Assembly: GCA_002785985.1 (NCBI GenBank)
Contig: NHNU01000002.1
Coordinates: forward strand, 1,240,001 to 1,304,000
Source of the DNA: Microcyclosporella mali
Taxonomy: Eukaryota > Ascomycota > Dothideomycetes > Mycosphaerellales > Mycosphaerellaceae
Direction: 5' to 3'
Length of the DNA: 64,000 nucleotides
Shown: one piece after another, positions 19,728-29,851 of the stretch
How positions within the stretch are numbered: position 1 is the first letter of the stretch
Layout: each line of letters starts with the position of its first letter
Position numbers and translations under genes: made by a program
The notes under the pieces: generated by a model
The model's database searches: none
Told to the model about the DNA's origin: nothing
What the model saw: only the letters and a program-made list of their open reading frames with translations

Positions 19728-20813
19728 TCAAGGAGCAATACCTAATCGAGATTGATATTCAGCAAGCCGTCCGAGTACGCTTGACCCATTCCAGCATTCT
19801 TCACCCGCCGGGAGTTGCTGCAAATGAGGCATCCCGATCTGCTCAATGCAGTAGCTGGCAGTTATACCACCCCACAAAGCAGACTGGACGAGGTCAAACC
19901 CGGTACGAACCAAGCCGATAGACAGCCCTCCTAAGAAGCCATTTCCACCTCCTGTAGGATCTACAACTTTGGAAGCGTCTTGATGATATGCGGGTAGCCA
20001 CCGGCTGATGGTAGGTGACAGAACATAGCAGCCTTCTGCACCAGCTCGAACTATGACAGCGCCTCTGCCAGTAGGCCCTATACCAGCATTGAGCAATGAC
20101 TGAGCATGCTCCTCTACGGCGATTTTCGAGACGCGGTCGACGTGGTCGTACGAGAAGAGAGAGGCCAGCTCCTCATGGTTTGGGCTTATTACATCGACGT
20201 GCTTGAGTGCTTGCAAAGTATTGTCCAGTTCTTCGGGTGTGCAGAGATCTGGAACGGGTTCCCAGATGAAGATGGGGAGCGGCGACTCTTGACTAAAAGC
20301 ATCTTTACGCCGGCGTAGAGTAGTGGTGACTTGATCGATACATCGCAGAGGGGAACAGATGAGATGAAAGCTTTTCGAGGCGAGCAGAGCAGGAGTCAAG
20401 TCATCGGCAGTTAGTCTCTTCTTCTCAGTTAGGTACTTGAACGCGCGATGCTGGTTACCGCTGTATCCATTCCAGCCTCGCGTAGTTGGTCCTTCTCGAG
20501 GTCTGCGAAGCATGCCTGTGTCCCATGACTCCAGCAAAGTACGAAGAGCCAAAGGAAATTCAGGGCCAGCGTCGACAATCCAGCCGACACTACGTGACAG
20601 CGGAGGAGGAGAAAAAAGTCTGGCTCCAACAGCGCTATATGTGCCAGCTCCGCCACAAACATTGAGCTGGGGTGTCTGATCATTGGCACTGGGTGGCGGG
20701 TATATGTCGTCGATGATGACTTCAACAGACCGTCAACAAATACACTATGCGAGGGCTCGATAGGCGGACGTACACATGCCAAGCGTGACGAAGTCAATTT
20801 CCTGATCGGCCAT
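19728..20813 (-). CDS. MAK32: Mak32-like pfkB-fold protein
   Basis: Exons 20813..20774 and 20719..19728 (intron 54 bp) encode 343 residues. The splice restores LGMFIIDDIYPPP, the family N-terminus. Other hallmarks are GGAGTYSAVGARLFSPPPLS, FIWEPVPDLCTPEELD, ISPNHEEL and VDPTGGGNGFLGG. The fold is that of ribokinase/pfkB sugar kinases, but the usual GAGD catalytic motif reads GGGN, so the catalytic Asp is Asn. In yeast, Mak32 is needed for structural stability of the killer dsRNA virus; the normal cellular substrate is unknown. No targeting signal is seen. It shares a divergent promoter with CAP. Family call strong, biochemical activity uncertain. Confidence 0.9.
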
Positions 20814-21266
20814 ATCGACGCTCCGTCGTAGTGTCGTACGTGCGGATGTCGACGACAACGACGTGTTTTTGATGTTGTAAATGTATTCCTGAAGCAACTG
20901 AAGAGACACAACCACAACGTGGCACGGGAAGGCGGCTCCTTGGCTAGCTCTATTTTTGACTAGCGTTGCATCCTCAGGCTGAACGCGACTTACGCGCATA
21001 CAGTATAGTACACAGCAGTCGAGACATGTCCCATACTGGCCAGTGGTCACTCGTCATTCCAACATCGAACTACTCTATCTTCACCCATTCTGCGGCATTC
21101 TGCAATCTCCCGCGGTCGTCCCAATCACGTCCATACTTTACTGGCAGAGTCGTCAAAGCTGCGATCAGTCGCCGACGACAAAGACCCCTGCAAGTACATG
21201 CAGCGTGAAGAGGTGACCTGGTCTCCCGCATAATCATTGGAGCAGCTCTGTTCCCTGCCAGTCGCC
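20814..21266. promoter_or_regulatory. Divergent promoter, MAK32-like / CAP
   Basis: 453 bp between start codons. C/T-rich stretches precede the CAP ATG. No specific site is convincing. Confidence 0.4.
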
Positions 21267-23127
21267 ATGTCGCAGATGCATTCGCTCTCCACTCTCATCA
21301 AGAGGTACGTCTACAGCTTCTATCTCTTACTGTATACCTCATCTCCTGCCAGTGGATCCTACGATGGCAGACAAGCCCCAGCACAATACCACCACGGCTA
21401 CCATGACCTCCTCGTCGACCGGCTCTGTGTCCATCGCCCCCAAAGACAATGCGCTGATCATGCTCATTCGTAGACTTGAGGCCGCAACCTCGCGCCTAGA
21501 AGACATCGCCTCATCCGCTTTCGAACCTAGCAGCGCCCATGGCTCCGTCAGCGGAGGCCCGATTTCCGCGGGCACGAAAGGGTCGGCCAGCGCACCGGAT
21601 CTGCCTGCCATCTCAGCCGTCGACAGCCAGCAGACCGTGAAAGCTGCTGCAGATCCCCTCCCTCCTGCGATCTCCGATATGGACGCAATCATCGAGAGCG
21701 AGGTCAAGACGTTCATGGATACGAGCAAAGGAATCAATCCTCTAGTAGAAGAGCAGGCCGCTGCTGTCGCAAAGGGCTTTGCAGACCAACGACGCTTCCT
21801 CGTAGTTACCACCAAGGCCAAGAGACCAGATCCTTCTTCACAGACATTTATGGATCTCTTGAAAGATCTGCAGCAAGATTTGGGTTCTGCGGGTGACATC
21901 AAGGACAGTAATCGTGGTTCCCCCATGAAAGAGCATCTGGCCATGGTTGCAGAGGGCATCAGCACTCTACAATGGCTAGTTATGGATGGTAAGCCTGGTG
22001 ATGTCGTTGGAGACATGATTGGGGGTGCTCAGATGTATGGCAACCGTGTCTTGAAGACCTATAAAGAAGGGTAAGTCGTCCCGTGACCATGTTCTGCTGC
22101 CACCATGCTGAACATTCGTTCTAGCGATCAAGCCCACGTTACATTCGTCCGAGCGTACTACAGTCTACTCAAAGCGCTGCTCGCATACATCAAAAAGCAC
22201 TATCCTACAGGGGTGACATGGAATGCCAATGGTATCGATGCGGCGCAGGCGATGCGGGAGATCCAGGACACATCGAATACGAACGGCGCTCACGCTCCAC
22301 CACCTCCCCCGGGCGGCGCGCCTCCACCTCCACCTCCACCTCCACCTTTGCCTAGTTTTGACAATGTACCACCGCCTCCACCGCCGGCCTCGGGTGCCGC
22401 CCCTAAGGCTGCCGGCGGAAGTGACATGGGCGCAGTTTTCGACCAGCTAAACAGAGGAGAGGCTGTCACTGCGGGTCTGAGGAAGGTTGACAAGAGCCAA
22501 ATGACGCATAAGAATCCGTCATTGCGCGCGAGTCCGACAGCAGCAGCAGGTGCTGCAGATATCAACCGCAGCCGAAGTCCGGGGCCCGAGATCAAACCAA
22601 AACCACCGAGCATGCGACAGAGCAGCACCACATCTACCATCAAGAAGGAAGGACGTAAGGAGCTCGATGGTAACAAGTGGCTCATTGAGAACTTCGACTC
22701 TCCTGGATCCCCCATTGAAGTCGAAGTTACGTTGACCCAATCCATCCTCATTACGAAATGCAAAAACACAACAATAATCCTCAAGGGCAAGGCCAACGCT
22801 ATCTCGATCGACAATTCACCACGAACGCAAATTCTCGTCGAGACGCTGGTATCTTCCGTCGATGTCATCAAATGTCCCAACTTCGCTATTCAGATCACCG
22901 GCGCCGTCCCTACGATCATGCTAGATCAGGTGGATGGAGCGAGTATATACCTGGGCTCTGAGAGCCTTGCAACGGAGCTGTTTACGAGCAAATGCAGCTC
23001 GATCAACGTCGTTGTGCCGCCGGAGAAGGAGGAAGACGACAGCAAGGAGTGTCCGCTGCCGGAACAAATCAGGACTTATGTCAAGGGTGGCAAGCTCGTG
23101 AGCGAGATTGTGGAGCACGCTGGTTGA
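21267..23127 (+). CDS. SRV2: Adenylate cyclase-associated protein (CAP / Srv2)
   Basis: Preferred model: exons 21267..21304, 21474..22070 and 22125..23127, 545 residues starting MSQMHSLSTLIKR. The N-terminal helix continues LEAATSRLEDIA, which is the adenylate cyclase-binding and oligomerisation segment of CAPs. A helical folded domain follows (about residues 60-230), then polyproline runs (nt 22296-22390) that bind profilin and SH3 domains. A WH2-like basic region and the C-terminal beta-helix CARP domain complete it (WLIENFD, IEVEVTLTQSILITKCKNTT, VDVIKCPNFAIQ). CAP recycles cofilin-bound ADP-actin monomers and links Ras to cAMP. The first intron contains a second in-frame start (ATG 21364) giving a different N-terminus. 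Strong call. Confidence 0.93.
22296..22390 (+). repeat. CCTCCA-rich polyproline-coding tract in CAP
   Basis: Imperfect CCT/CCA codon repeats encode two runs of proline interrupted by a Gly-Gly-Ala and a short linker. This is the profilin-binding segment of CAP. Such tracts are prone to length variation between isolates. Confidence 0.8.
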
Positions 23128-23814
23128 GTGGATGTCGGAGATGATCAGTAGAAATAGATGAACGGGCCGATCCTCGAAATCAATCTTGATATAGACGACG
23201 CTCTTGTGATAATATATCCCTTGTCTGCCTACTGTTACATCTTCTCAAAGCTCTTCAGGTTTGGCTTTTGCCTGATGCGGCTCATGCAACCTACAAAGCA
23301 CTCTGGGCAACCCACTGTTCAAAACACTCCCTCCGTGGTGCAGGCTGCATCGAGTGATGTGGCAGCATTTGTAGGCCCCCTCACACTTTTATGGCCCGCT
23401 GGGACATGCTGCGACAGCTTCTGATTATCACGCCGCAGACTCGTGTTGAACATGCCACATATCCGCGCGTACTCTCTCGGGATGGCAGCTATCATCAAGC
23501 TGCATAGCATAGTCGAATGCGCGTTTTCTGTGTGAAGTAGAGATTTGGATATGCCGTATGTTGTCGCTTGAGCCCCGATGAGCTAGAACGCGCTGCTTCC
23601 AGCGATGATGGCTCTTTCTGTGACTTCAATAGCGTATAGATGCGCGAGACACAGACTGTCATCTCCCCGAGAGAATTCTTAAGTGCTACAGTGATGGCGG
23701 TAAGATCGACATCGGTCGCTCGTCTGTGCTCATGCTCGTCCGCTCATATTGACTCCACCCCCGAACGCCACGCTAAATAAGACAAAAATCTTCCATTTCC
23801 TTGATTGTTTCTTT
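23128..23814. other. Convergent 3' intergenic region
   Basis: 687 bp between the ends of CAP and RFC4, longer than two 3' UTRs would need. Short ORFs here lack any family feature. Nothing recognised. Confidence 0.45.
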
Positions 23815-24928
23815 CTAGCTCTTTGGGATTTCGAAGAGCTGTGGCTTCATGTTGAGTTTGCAGAGCTTTGCCACGCAGCCTGCTAGTTGGAGATATGTCT
23901 GAAGGCCTTCTAGGACACGCATGTGAGTGAATCCGATCTCGCGGATGAATTCTAGTTTTGTGTGCTCGGAGAGAGAGGGGATGCTCTTGGTGACTTTGAA
24001 CATGGTGCTGATGATGTCGTGGGAGGAGTAGCCCAGATTCCTAGGAGGCACGTTAGGGTCTGACGAGCTTCGAGCATCCGTTGTCCACTCACCACAACTC
24101 TTTCAGAGAGTCTAACGCTTCGTCAATCTTTTGCTCCTGACAGCTCTTGATCATGGCTTGCACTTTGATCGGATGCGGACTGTCCACCACGCGGAACACA
24201 TTGTCTCCGTTGACGAAGCCGAAGCCTGCGGATGTGCTCTGCAGGTTGTTGATAGCTTGTCGCATGTCTCCTTCGGCACTGAATACCAGAGCAGCGATTC
24301 CGTCATCGCTGTACTCGACTTTCTCAGCCTCACAGATCTGGTATAGTCTCTTCACGACCTGTCCATCTGTGAGGCGCGAGTACCGCAGAATAGCACATCT
24401 CGACTGCAGAGGCTCGATTATCTTATTGCTCTGATTGCACGCGAAAGCGAAGCGGGTTGTGCCAGAGTAAATCTCCATTGTTCGCCGCAGAGCTTGTTGC
24501 GCGCCTGAAGTCATGCTGTCCGCCTCATCCAGAATTACAAGTTTCTGTCTCCCAGCTGGTAATGTGACCTTCTTCTGCGCGAAGCCTTTGATTCGATTCC
24601 GCACCACGTCTATGCCTCGCTCATCGGAGGCATTGAGTTCGAGGACGGCTTCCTTGTAGGCGTCGCCAAGGAGCTGGCGGGCGAGACAGAGAATAGAGGT
24701 AGTCTTGCCGATACCTGGCATGCCGCTGATGATTACGTGAGGCATGTTACCGTCCTTGGCAATGATCTTGAGGCGCTCGATTGTTTCTGTGTTGCCGACG
24801 ATGTCGTCGAGGAAGACTGGCCGGTATTTCTCCACCCACGGCAGTTCGTAATTGGAGGCTGAGCCATTCTGGGCGCTGGCTTTGGTGCCGTTGGTCTCAG
24901 CCGCCTTTGAAGATTCTGCTCTGACCAT
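23815..24928 (-). CDS. RFC4: Replication factor C subunit (Rfc4 / human RFC2 type)
   Basis: Exons 24928..24093 and 24040..23815 (intron 52 bp) encode 353 residues, the usual size. RFC opens and loads PCNA on primed DNA and takes part in checkpoint clamp-loader variants. Motifs in order: RFC box II region ELPWVEKYRP, Walker A GMPGIGKTT, Walker B LDEADSMT, sensor 1 FACNQSNK, SRC arginine finger (LQSRCAILRYSRL) and sensor 2 GDMRQAINNLQST. The second exon carries the C-terminal collar helices (FKVTKSIPSLSEHTKLEFIR). The start at 24928 was chosen over the upstream in-frame ATG at 25039 because the extra residues look non-conserved. Paralogue assignment to Rfc4 is by sequence flavour; strong family call. 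Confidence 0.95.
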
Positions 24929-25243
24929 GTTGTCGTCGTTGATAGGGATTGTATGTCGAGTGGTGGAGTGGTGAAGTGTGGTTGCGGCGCGTGTAAAGTG
25001 TGACGCGAAGAGAGACGCGAAGTCGCGAATGGCCCCCACTCACCCACTCACCCATTCAACCACTGTTCCACTCTGTCCTTGCACCGGAGCAGTCATCAGT
25101 AGCAGTGGGCAACCGCATTCCAACTTTCACGACACGCCTTGCGTCTCACATGTGCCTCATGTAGATAAGACAGACACACATCATCCTGTCCACGGTCATG
25201 TCACGTATGCTACACTAAATCGTCCAACGCCATCGCCGCCACG
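24929..25243. promoter_or_regulatory. Divergent promoter, RFC4 / GH47 mannosidase
   Basis: 315 bp between start codons. It contains tandem CACT/CACC-rich sequence around 25037-25065. An ACGCGT MluI cell-cycle box, which might be expected for a replication gene, was not seen. Confidence 0.4.
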
Positions 25244-27173
25244 ATGATCTTCTCCCTCCGTCGCTTCACTGTCTACGCTGGCCTGACCATCTGTGCTCTG
25301 TTCTTGCTCACGAATTTCCGCCAGACTATTGTCTCGCACGCACGCATTCGCTACAACGCCATCTTACCGTCAGCAACCGAGCAGAATGCGGACGGCAAAT
25401 TTCATTGGTCGCAGGTCCCAGTTCACTACCAGGTTGCCAACATTAGACCCCTTCCCAGCGGCAAGCCTCAGGAGCTCCCCAAGGTCCAGTATGAATTCTC
25501 GACGCCATCTGCAGCGCACCTTACCAAGCAGAGCGAACGACAGGCTGCTGTCAAGGCCACATTCGAGCGATGCTGGGAAGCGTACAAGAAACATGCTTGG
25601 ATGAAAGACGAAGTGACTCCAATTACTGGCAGTTTTAAGGATGGTTTCGGTGGCTGGGCTGCTACGTTGGTCGACAGTCTCGACACGCTCTGGATCATGG
25701 GATACAAAGCCGAGTTCGAGCTGGCTGTCAACGCCACGATGCATATAGATCTCGGCAAGGCGACTACCGAGACCGTCAATGTCTTCGAGACAACCATTCG
25801 ACACTTGGGAGGCCTCCTAGCTGCCTACGACTTGAGCGGCGACAAACGTCTTCTGGAAAAGGCGACGGAGTTTGGCGAAATGCTGTTGAAGGCTTTCGAT
25901 ACCCCGAACCGAATGCCCATCACTCGTTGGAAACCCCAGGAAGCTCTTACAGGAAAGATGACAGCTGATTCCGTAGTCTTGGTCGCTGAGATTGGCTCTT
26001 TGACCATGGAGTTCACCCGACTGTCCATGCTCACCGGTAACACCAAATGGTTCGATGCAGTCGACAATATCATGCAAACCTTCGTTCAACAGATGGATGA
26101 AACGTATCTACCCGGCATGTTTCCAGTCGTGGTGAACGCAAAGACCAAGGACTTCACACAAGACACGTTCTTCACACTTGGTGCTATGTCTGATAGTCTG
26201 TACGAATACTTTCCCAAGATGCATGCTCTGCTTGGTGGCTTGCAGCCAATGTATGCCAAATTGTACTCGCGCAGTATGCAGGTGGCGATCAAGAACAATC
26301 TTTGGAAGCCGATGACACCGGATGAAGCAGATATATTGATGTCTGGCAATGTCCGAGCTTCAGAATCAGAACCGCCGACGCTAGAGCCACAGAGCCAGCA
26401 TCTTGTTTGCTTTGCGGGTAAGTGTATAAGTCTTTAGTGGTATATTGGACTCGTCTGTCTGCGCTAATGCTGACTATTGTAGGTGGCATGTTCGCGCTGG
26501 GTGGAAGACTGTTCAACGACGAGACACACGTGATAGTAGGTCAGAAGCTTACAGATGGCTGTCTCTGGTCCTATCGAGCATTGCCCATGGGGATTGGTCC
26601 TGAAGTCTTCTCGATGGTTCCATGCCCATCGCGTGTTGGACGATGCAAATGGGACGAGAAAAAATGGAAAGATGAGGTCAAGAAATTAGAGAGCGCGACA
26701 GACGCCGATGCCGTTATCAAGGAGATGAGACTGCCCAAGGGCTTTACGTCTATCCACGACCGGCGATATATCCTTCGACCAGAAGCTATCGAGAGCGTGT
26801 TCATCATGTACCGGACGACCGGGCAAGACAGGTATCTTGAAGCCGCCTGGGAAATGTTCGAGTCTATTATCAATGCGACTACGACTCAGCTCGCCAACGC
26901 CGCATTGGCTGATGTCACGTTCACAAAGGAGGAACTGGCCGCCAAGAGCGCTCAAGTCAAGATGGACAGTATGGAGTCATTCTGGATGGCAGAGACTTTG
27001 AAATACTTCTACTTGATCTTCAGCGATCCGAGTGTGATCAGTCTGGACGAATGGGTCTTCAACACAGTAAGCAAATCCGTCGGTCGAAAGTCATCCTCAT
27101 GCCTCGACCATCTGCTAACATCTTTTGTCTCCGCACTAAGGAAGCGCACCCGTTCAGAAGAGCATTAACATAG
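25244..27173 (+). CDS. Class I alpha-1,2-mannosidase (GH47), type II membrane protein
   Basis: Exons 25244..26417, 26483..27066 and 27141..27173 encode 596 residues. The N-terminus has a short basic cytosolic tail and a signal anchor (VYAGLTICALFLLTNF), so the catalytic domain faces the ER/Golgi lumen. GH47 features in order: FERCWEAYKKHAWMKDEVTP, TLVDSLDTLWIMG, ETTIRHLGGLLAAYDLSGD, ADSVVLVAEIGSLTMEF, LVCFAGG (split by intron 1), YILRPEAIESVFIMYR (with acid residues) and MESFWMAETLKYFYLIFSD. The short last exon supplies EAHPFRRALT, whose TEAHP motif provides the family's Thr that binds calcium. The enzyme trims Man from N-glycans in quality control or Golgi maturation; it resembles the Mns1/Mnl group. 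Strong call. Confidence 0.94.
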
Positions 27174-27502
27174 ACTCGTTGATTTTGATCATCATAGAAT
27201 TCAATGTAGACCGCTTCGATATCGATGTTCTCAACAAGTGTGAAGCTGAAAATGGAGAAGTGAAGTCTGTCAAGAACATGTGCTCCGAATCTCCTCCGAG
27301 CCGAAAGCTTTCCCTCGGCCTCAAGAGCTCTCCGCAGCACGACATACATCATCGCCCATGCCTCTATGAAATGTACCCTAAGCTTATATCTAATTGACCG
27401 TTTGCGCGTAAGTCTGTACACTACCATTGCATCATCTCTGTTATTCCTCCTTACCTCCACTCGACAACAACTGCTTCCTTCATATCAATAACAGTCAACA
27501 CA
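27174..27502. other. Intergenic region, promoter of MDR oxidoreductase
   Basis: 329 bp between two genes in the same orientation. The last 60 bp before the ATG contain pyrimidine-rich sequence and CAACA-type leader typical of fungal start regions. No specific factor site seen. Confidence 0.4.
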
Positions 27503-28648
27503 ATGCCTAAGGCTCTCGTGATAGAAAAGGTCGAGGGGAAACCAGGCAAGGTCTACTACCCTCTCAAGCTCATCGAGACGCCCAAACCCACCCCGAAAGA
27601 CAACCAGGTCCTCGTCAAAATCACAGCCGCAGCGCTCAACCACCGCGACCTCTTCATCCGACAAGCCCTCTACGGCGCCATCGGCTTCGGCGTGCCCCTC
27701 CTCGCCGACGGCTGCGGCATCGTTGTCGAAACAGGCTCTTCCGCCGCAGCGAAGAAATGGCAGGATAAGCGCGTCATTCTGAACCCCGGGCATGGCTGGC
27801 AAGACGATCCAGAGGGCCCGGAATCTGCCAGTGGATATGCGATCCTGGGAGGCACGAAGCTGAACCCCCTGGGCACCGCGCAGGAGTTTGCGTGTGTCGA
27901 TGCGAGCGAGATTGAAGAGGCGCCGAGGCACTTGAGCTCTGCGGAGGCGGCTGCCCTGCCTCTGGCGGGCTTGACGGCTTGGAGGGCGGTGATGACGAAG
28001 AATGCAGCGAATGCGAAGCCGGGGAGGAATATCCTGGTTACGGGTATTGGTGGTGGAGTTGCCATCATGGCGCTGCTATATGGAGTCGCTGCCGGGGCGA
28101 ATGTGTATGTGAGCAGTGGAAGTCAGGAGAAGATTGAGAAGGCAAAGAGTCTTGGGGCGAAGGGTGGGGTCAATTATAAGGAGAAGGGATGGGAGAAGAC
28201 GCTTTTGGAAATGCTGCCTAAGGAGAGGAAAAAGTTGGATGCTATCATTGACGGGGCTGGAGGGGAGGTGGCGGCGTCAGCTGCGAAGCTGTTGAAGGTG
28301 AGGATGTGATCAAGTACGTTTGAGTGGATATCTGGCTAACACACGACATAGGACGGCGGTGTCATTTCACAATACGGCATGACCGTGGGCCCTAAGATGA
28401 ACTGGCTCATGCTCGACGTGCTGAAGAACATTGAATTACGAGGCAGCACTATGGGCTCGCGAAAAGAGTTCGCCGATCTTGTCAAATTCGTGAACGAGAA
28501 AGGCCTCAAGCCTCTGGTCAGTCGGACTGTGCAAGGCATTGACAACCTGGACGATATCAATGGTCTGTTCGAAGACATGAAGAACGGCACACAACTAGGC
28601 AAACTGGTCATAGAGATTGCGCCAGATGCAAGCAAAAGCAAATTGTAG
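27503..28648 (+). CDS. MDR-family NAD(P)H oxidoreductase (quinone reductase / alcohol dehydrogenase-like)
   Basis: Exons 27503..28297 and 28352..28648 (intron 54 bp) encode 363 residues. The N-terminal GroES-like domain reads VLVKITAAALNHRDLFIR and VPLLADGCGIVVETG. The Rossmann domain has ILVTGIGGGVAIMALLYG (nucleotide loop), VSSGSQEKIEKAKSLGA and DAIIDGAGG. The usual catalytic-zinc Cys and the four-Cys structural-zinc lobe are not apparent, which favours the zinc-free quinone oxidoreductase branch. The protein lacks targeting signals and is probably cytosolic. Substrate cannot be told from sequence. Codon usage in exon 1 is notably G/C-rich at the start but otherwise like the neighbours. Confidence 0.9.
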
Positions 28649-28724
28649 ATTAATGACAAGTGAAGTATAACGTCTCATCATCATCATTCCCATTCAGTAC
28701 AGTAATTTACAGCCTAGCTGCGGG

Positions 28725-29538
28725 CTAAATAACGCAAGCCCAACCAAAGCTTCCGTCGAACTCCCACGGCCCTCTCACATCACTCAGACTAGGCACCTCG
28801 TCTGGCGCATAAGACCTCAGCAGCGTCTCCATGTCCTCTTCCTCCATATCACACAGATCCTCCAGGCTCCACTGCACACACACCTTGGACATCCACTGCA
28901 TCCTCTTCGGTCCTTCACTGATGTCTGGCGCGACTTCTCTCAGCTTCCTTCTCAGCTTGCCCACCCGCTTGATCGCATCTCCCATATTCGGCGGCAAATT
29001 ACCCGCTATCCTTCGCCTTACGATATTCGCCATCTTCGGTCCGTTCCCATTCGTCGATACCATTATCTGCAGCGGCCCATCGCGATGAACAGAACCAAAG
29101 TAGAAATCGCACTCGGGCGGCACGTCTGCTATATTCGCTGGTAATCGCTTCTCTTTGCACAATTTCCAGACTTGTGAGGATGCTTCGGGGTCATCGATCG
29201 CGGTGAGGACCATTGTTATCTCTGGGTCGTCGAGGTCGGAGGGCTCGAATTTCTTGTCGAGGTAGATGACTTGGTTGTTCTCTATTCGGTGACGCACTTC
29301 CGGGTTGAGGTTGTCGGAGGGCGAAATCAGAACCACTTTGGCGTCGGCGTTGAGGAGGTTGAGGATGCGGCCGGCTGCTACCTGTTGCACTACGGTGTCA
29401 ATGTCAATAGTGGGTGATGAAAGACGAGATGTGTTGGCCTACCTCGCCGCCGCCTACGACGAGCACTTTCTTATTGCGCACTTGCCATGCTAGTATCAGT
29501 GAGCCGCCGCCTTCTACTTCGGGGAACGAGTCTGCCAT
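28725..29538 (-). CDS. MET8: Siroheme synthase (precorrin-2 dehydrogenase / sirohydrochlorin ferrochelatase)
   Basis: Exons 29538..29443 and 29381..28725 (intron 61 bp) encode 250 residues, close to yeast Met8 (274). The NAD-binding loop is split by the intron: KKVLVVGGGE then VAAGRILNLLNADAKVVLISP. Further family segments are PANIADVPPECDFYFGSVHRDGPLQIMVSTNGNGP and ANIVRRRIAGNLP, followed by the helical C-terminal domain. The enzyme oxidises precorrin-2 and inserts iron to make siroheme, the cofactor of sulfite and nitrite reductases. Nitrate reductase lies in the same window, about 34 kb away. The 3' end is only 76 bp from the converging MDR gene. Strong call. Confidence 0.93.
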
Positions 29539-29851
29539 TCTGGTGATGTGGTGTTGAGCGTGATGGTACAGAACAACGGCGCCTTCGAAGCATGTGAAAG
29601 CGGATTTGTCTATGTCATCGCCCCCGAGGCCCGATGTGGTTAGAAGTGTCTCGGTCTCGCTCTATCCCACTCAGACTTCACATGCATCCATGCCCTTCTC
29701 TCCTTCCGGTCTCGCAGCAAACTCCACTTATCACCGACTGACATCGCTGTAGCAACAGCAGGTCGCCACACAACATGTGGACGGGATATACAGCTGTGGC
29801 CGAGCAGGCAGGCATGGACAACCACGGGCTACCTGTCGCGGACCACGCAAC
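29539..29851. promoter_or_regulatory. Divergent promoter, MET8 / acyltransferase
   Basis: 313 bp between start codons. An out-of-frame ATG at 29775 opens a reading frame that ends just after the acyltransferase ATG; if it is in the mRNA leader it would act as an overlapping upstream ORF. No other site is convincing. Confidence 0.4.

Noticed and set aside
21339..22016. 225-codon minus-strand ORF over the CAP exon 2
   Set aside because: Low-complexity antisense of a clear CAP exon.
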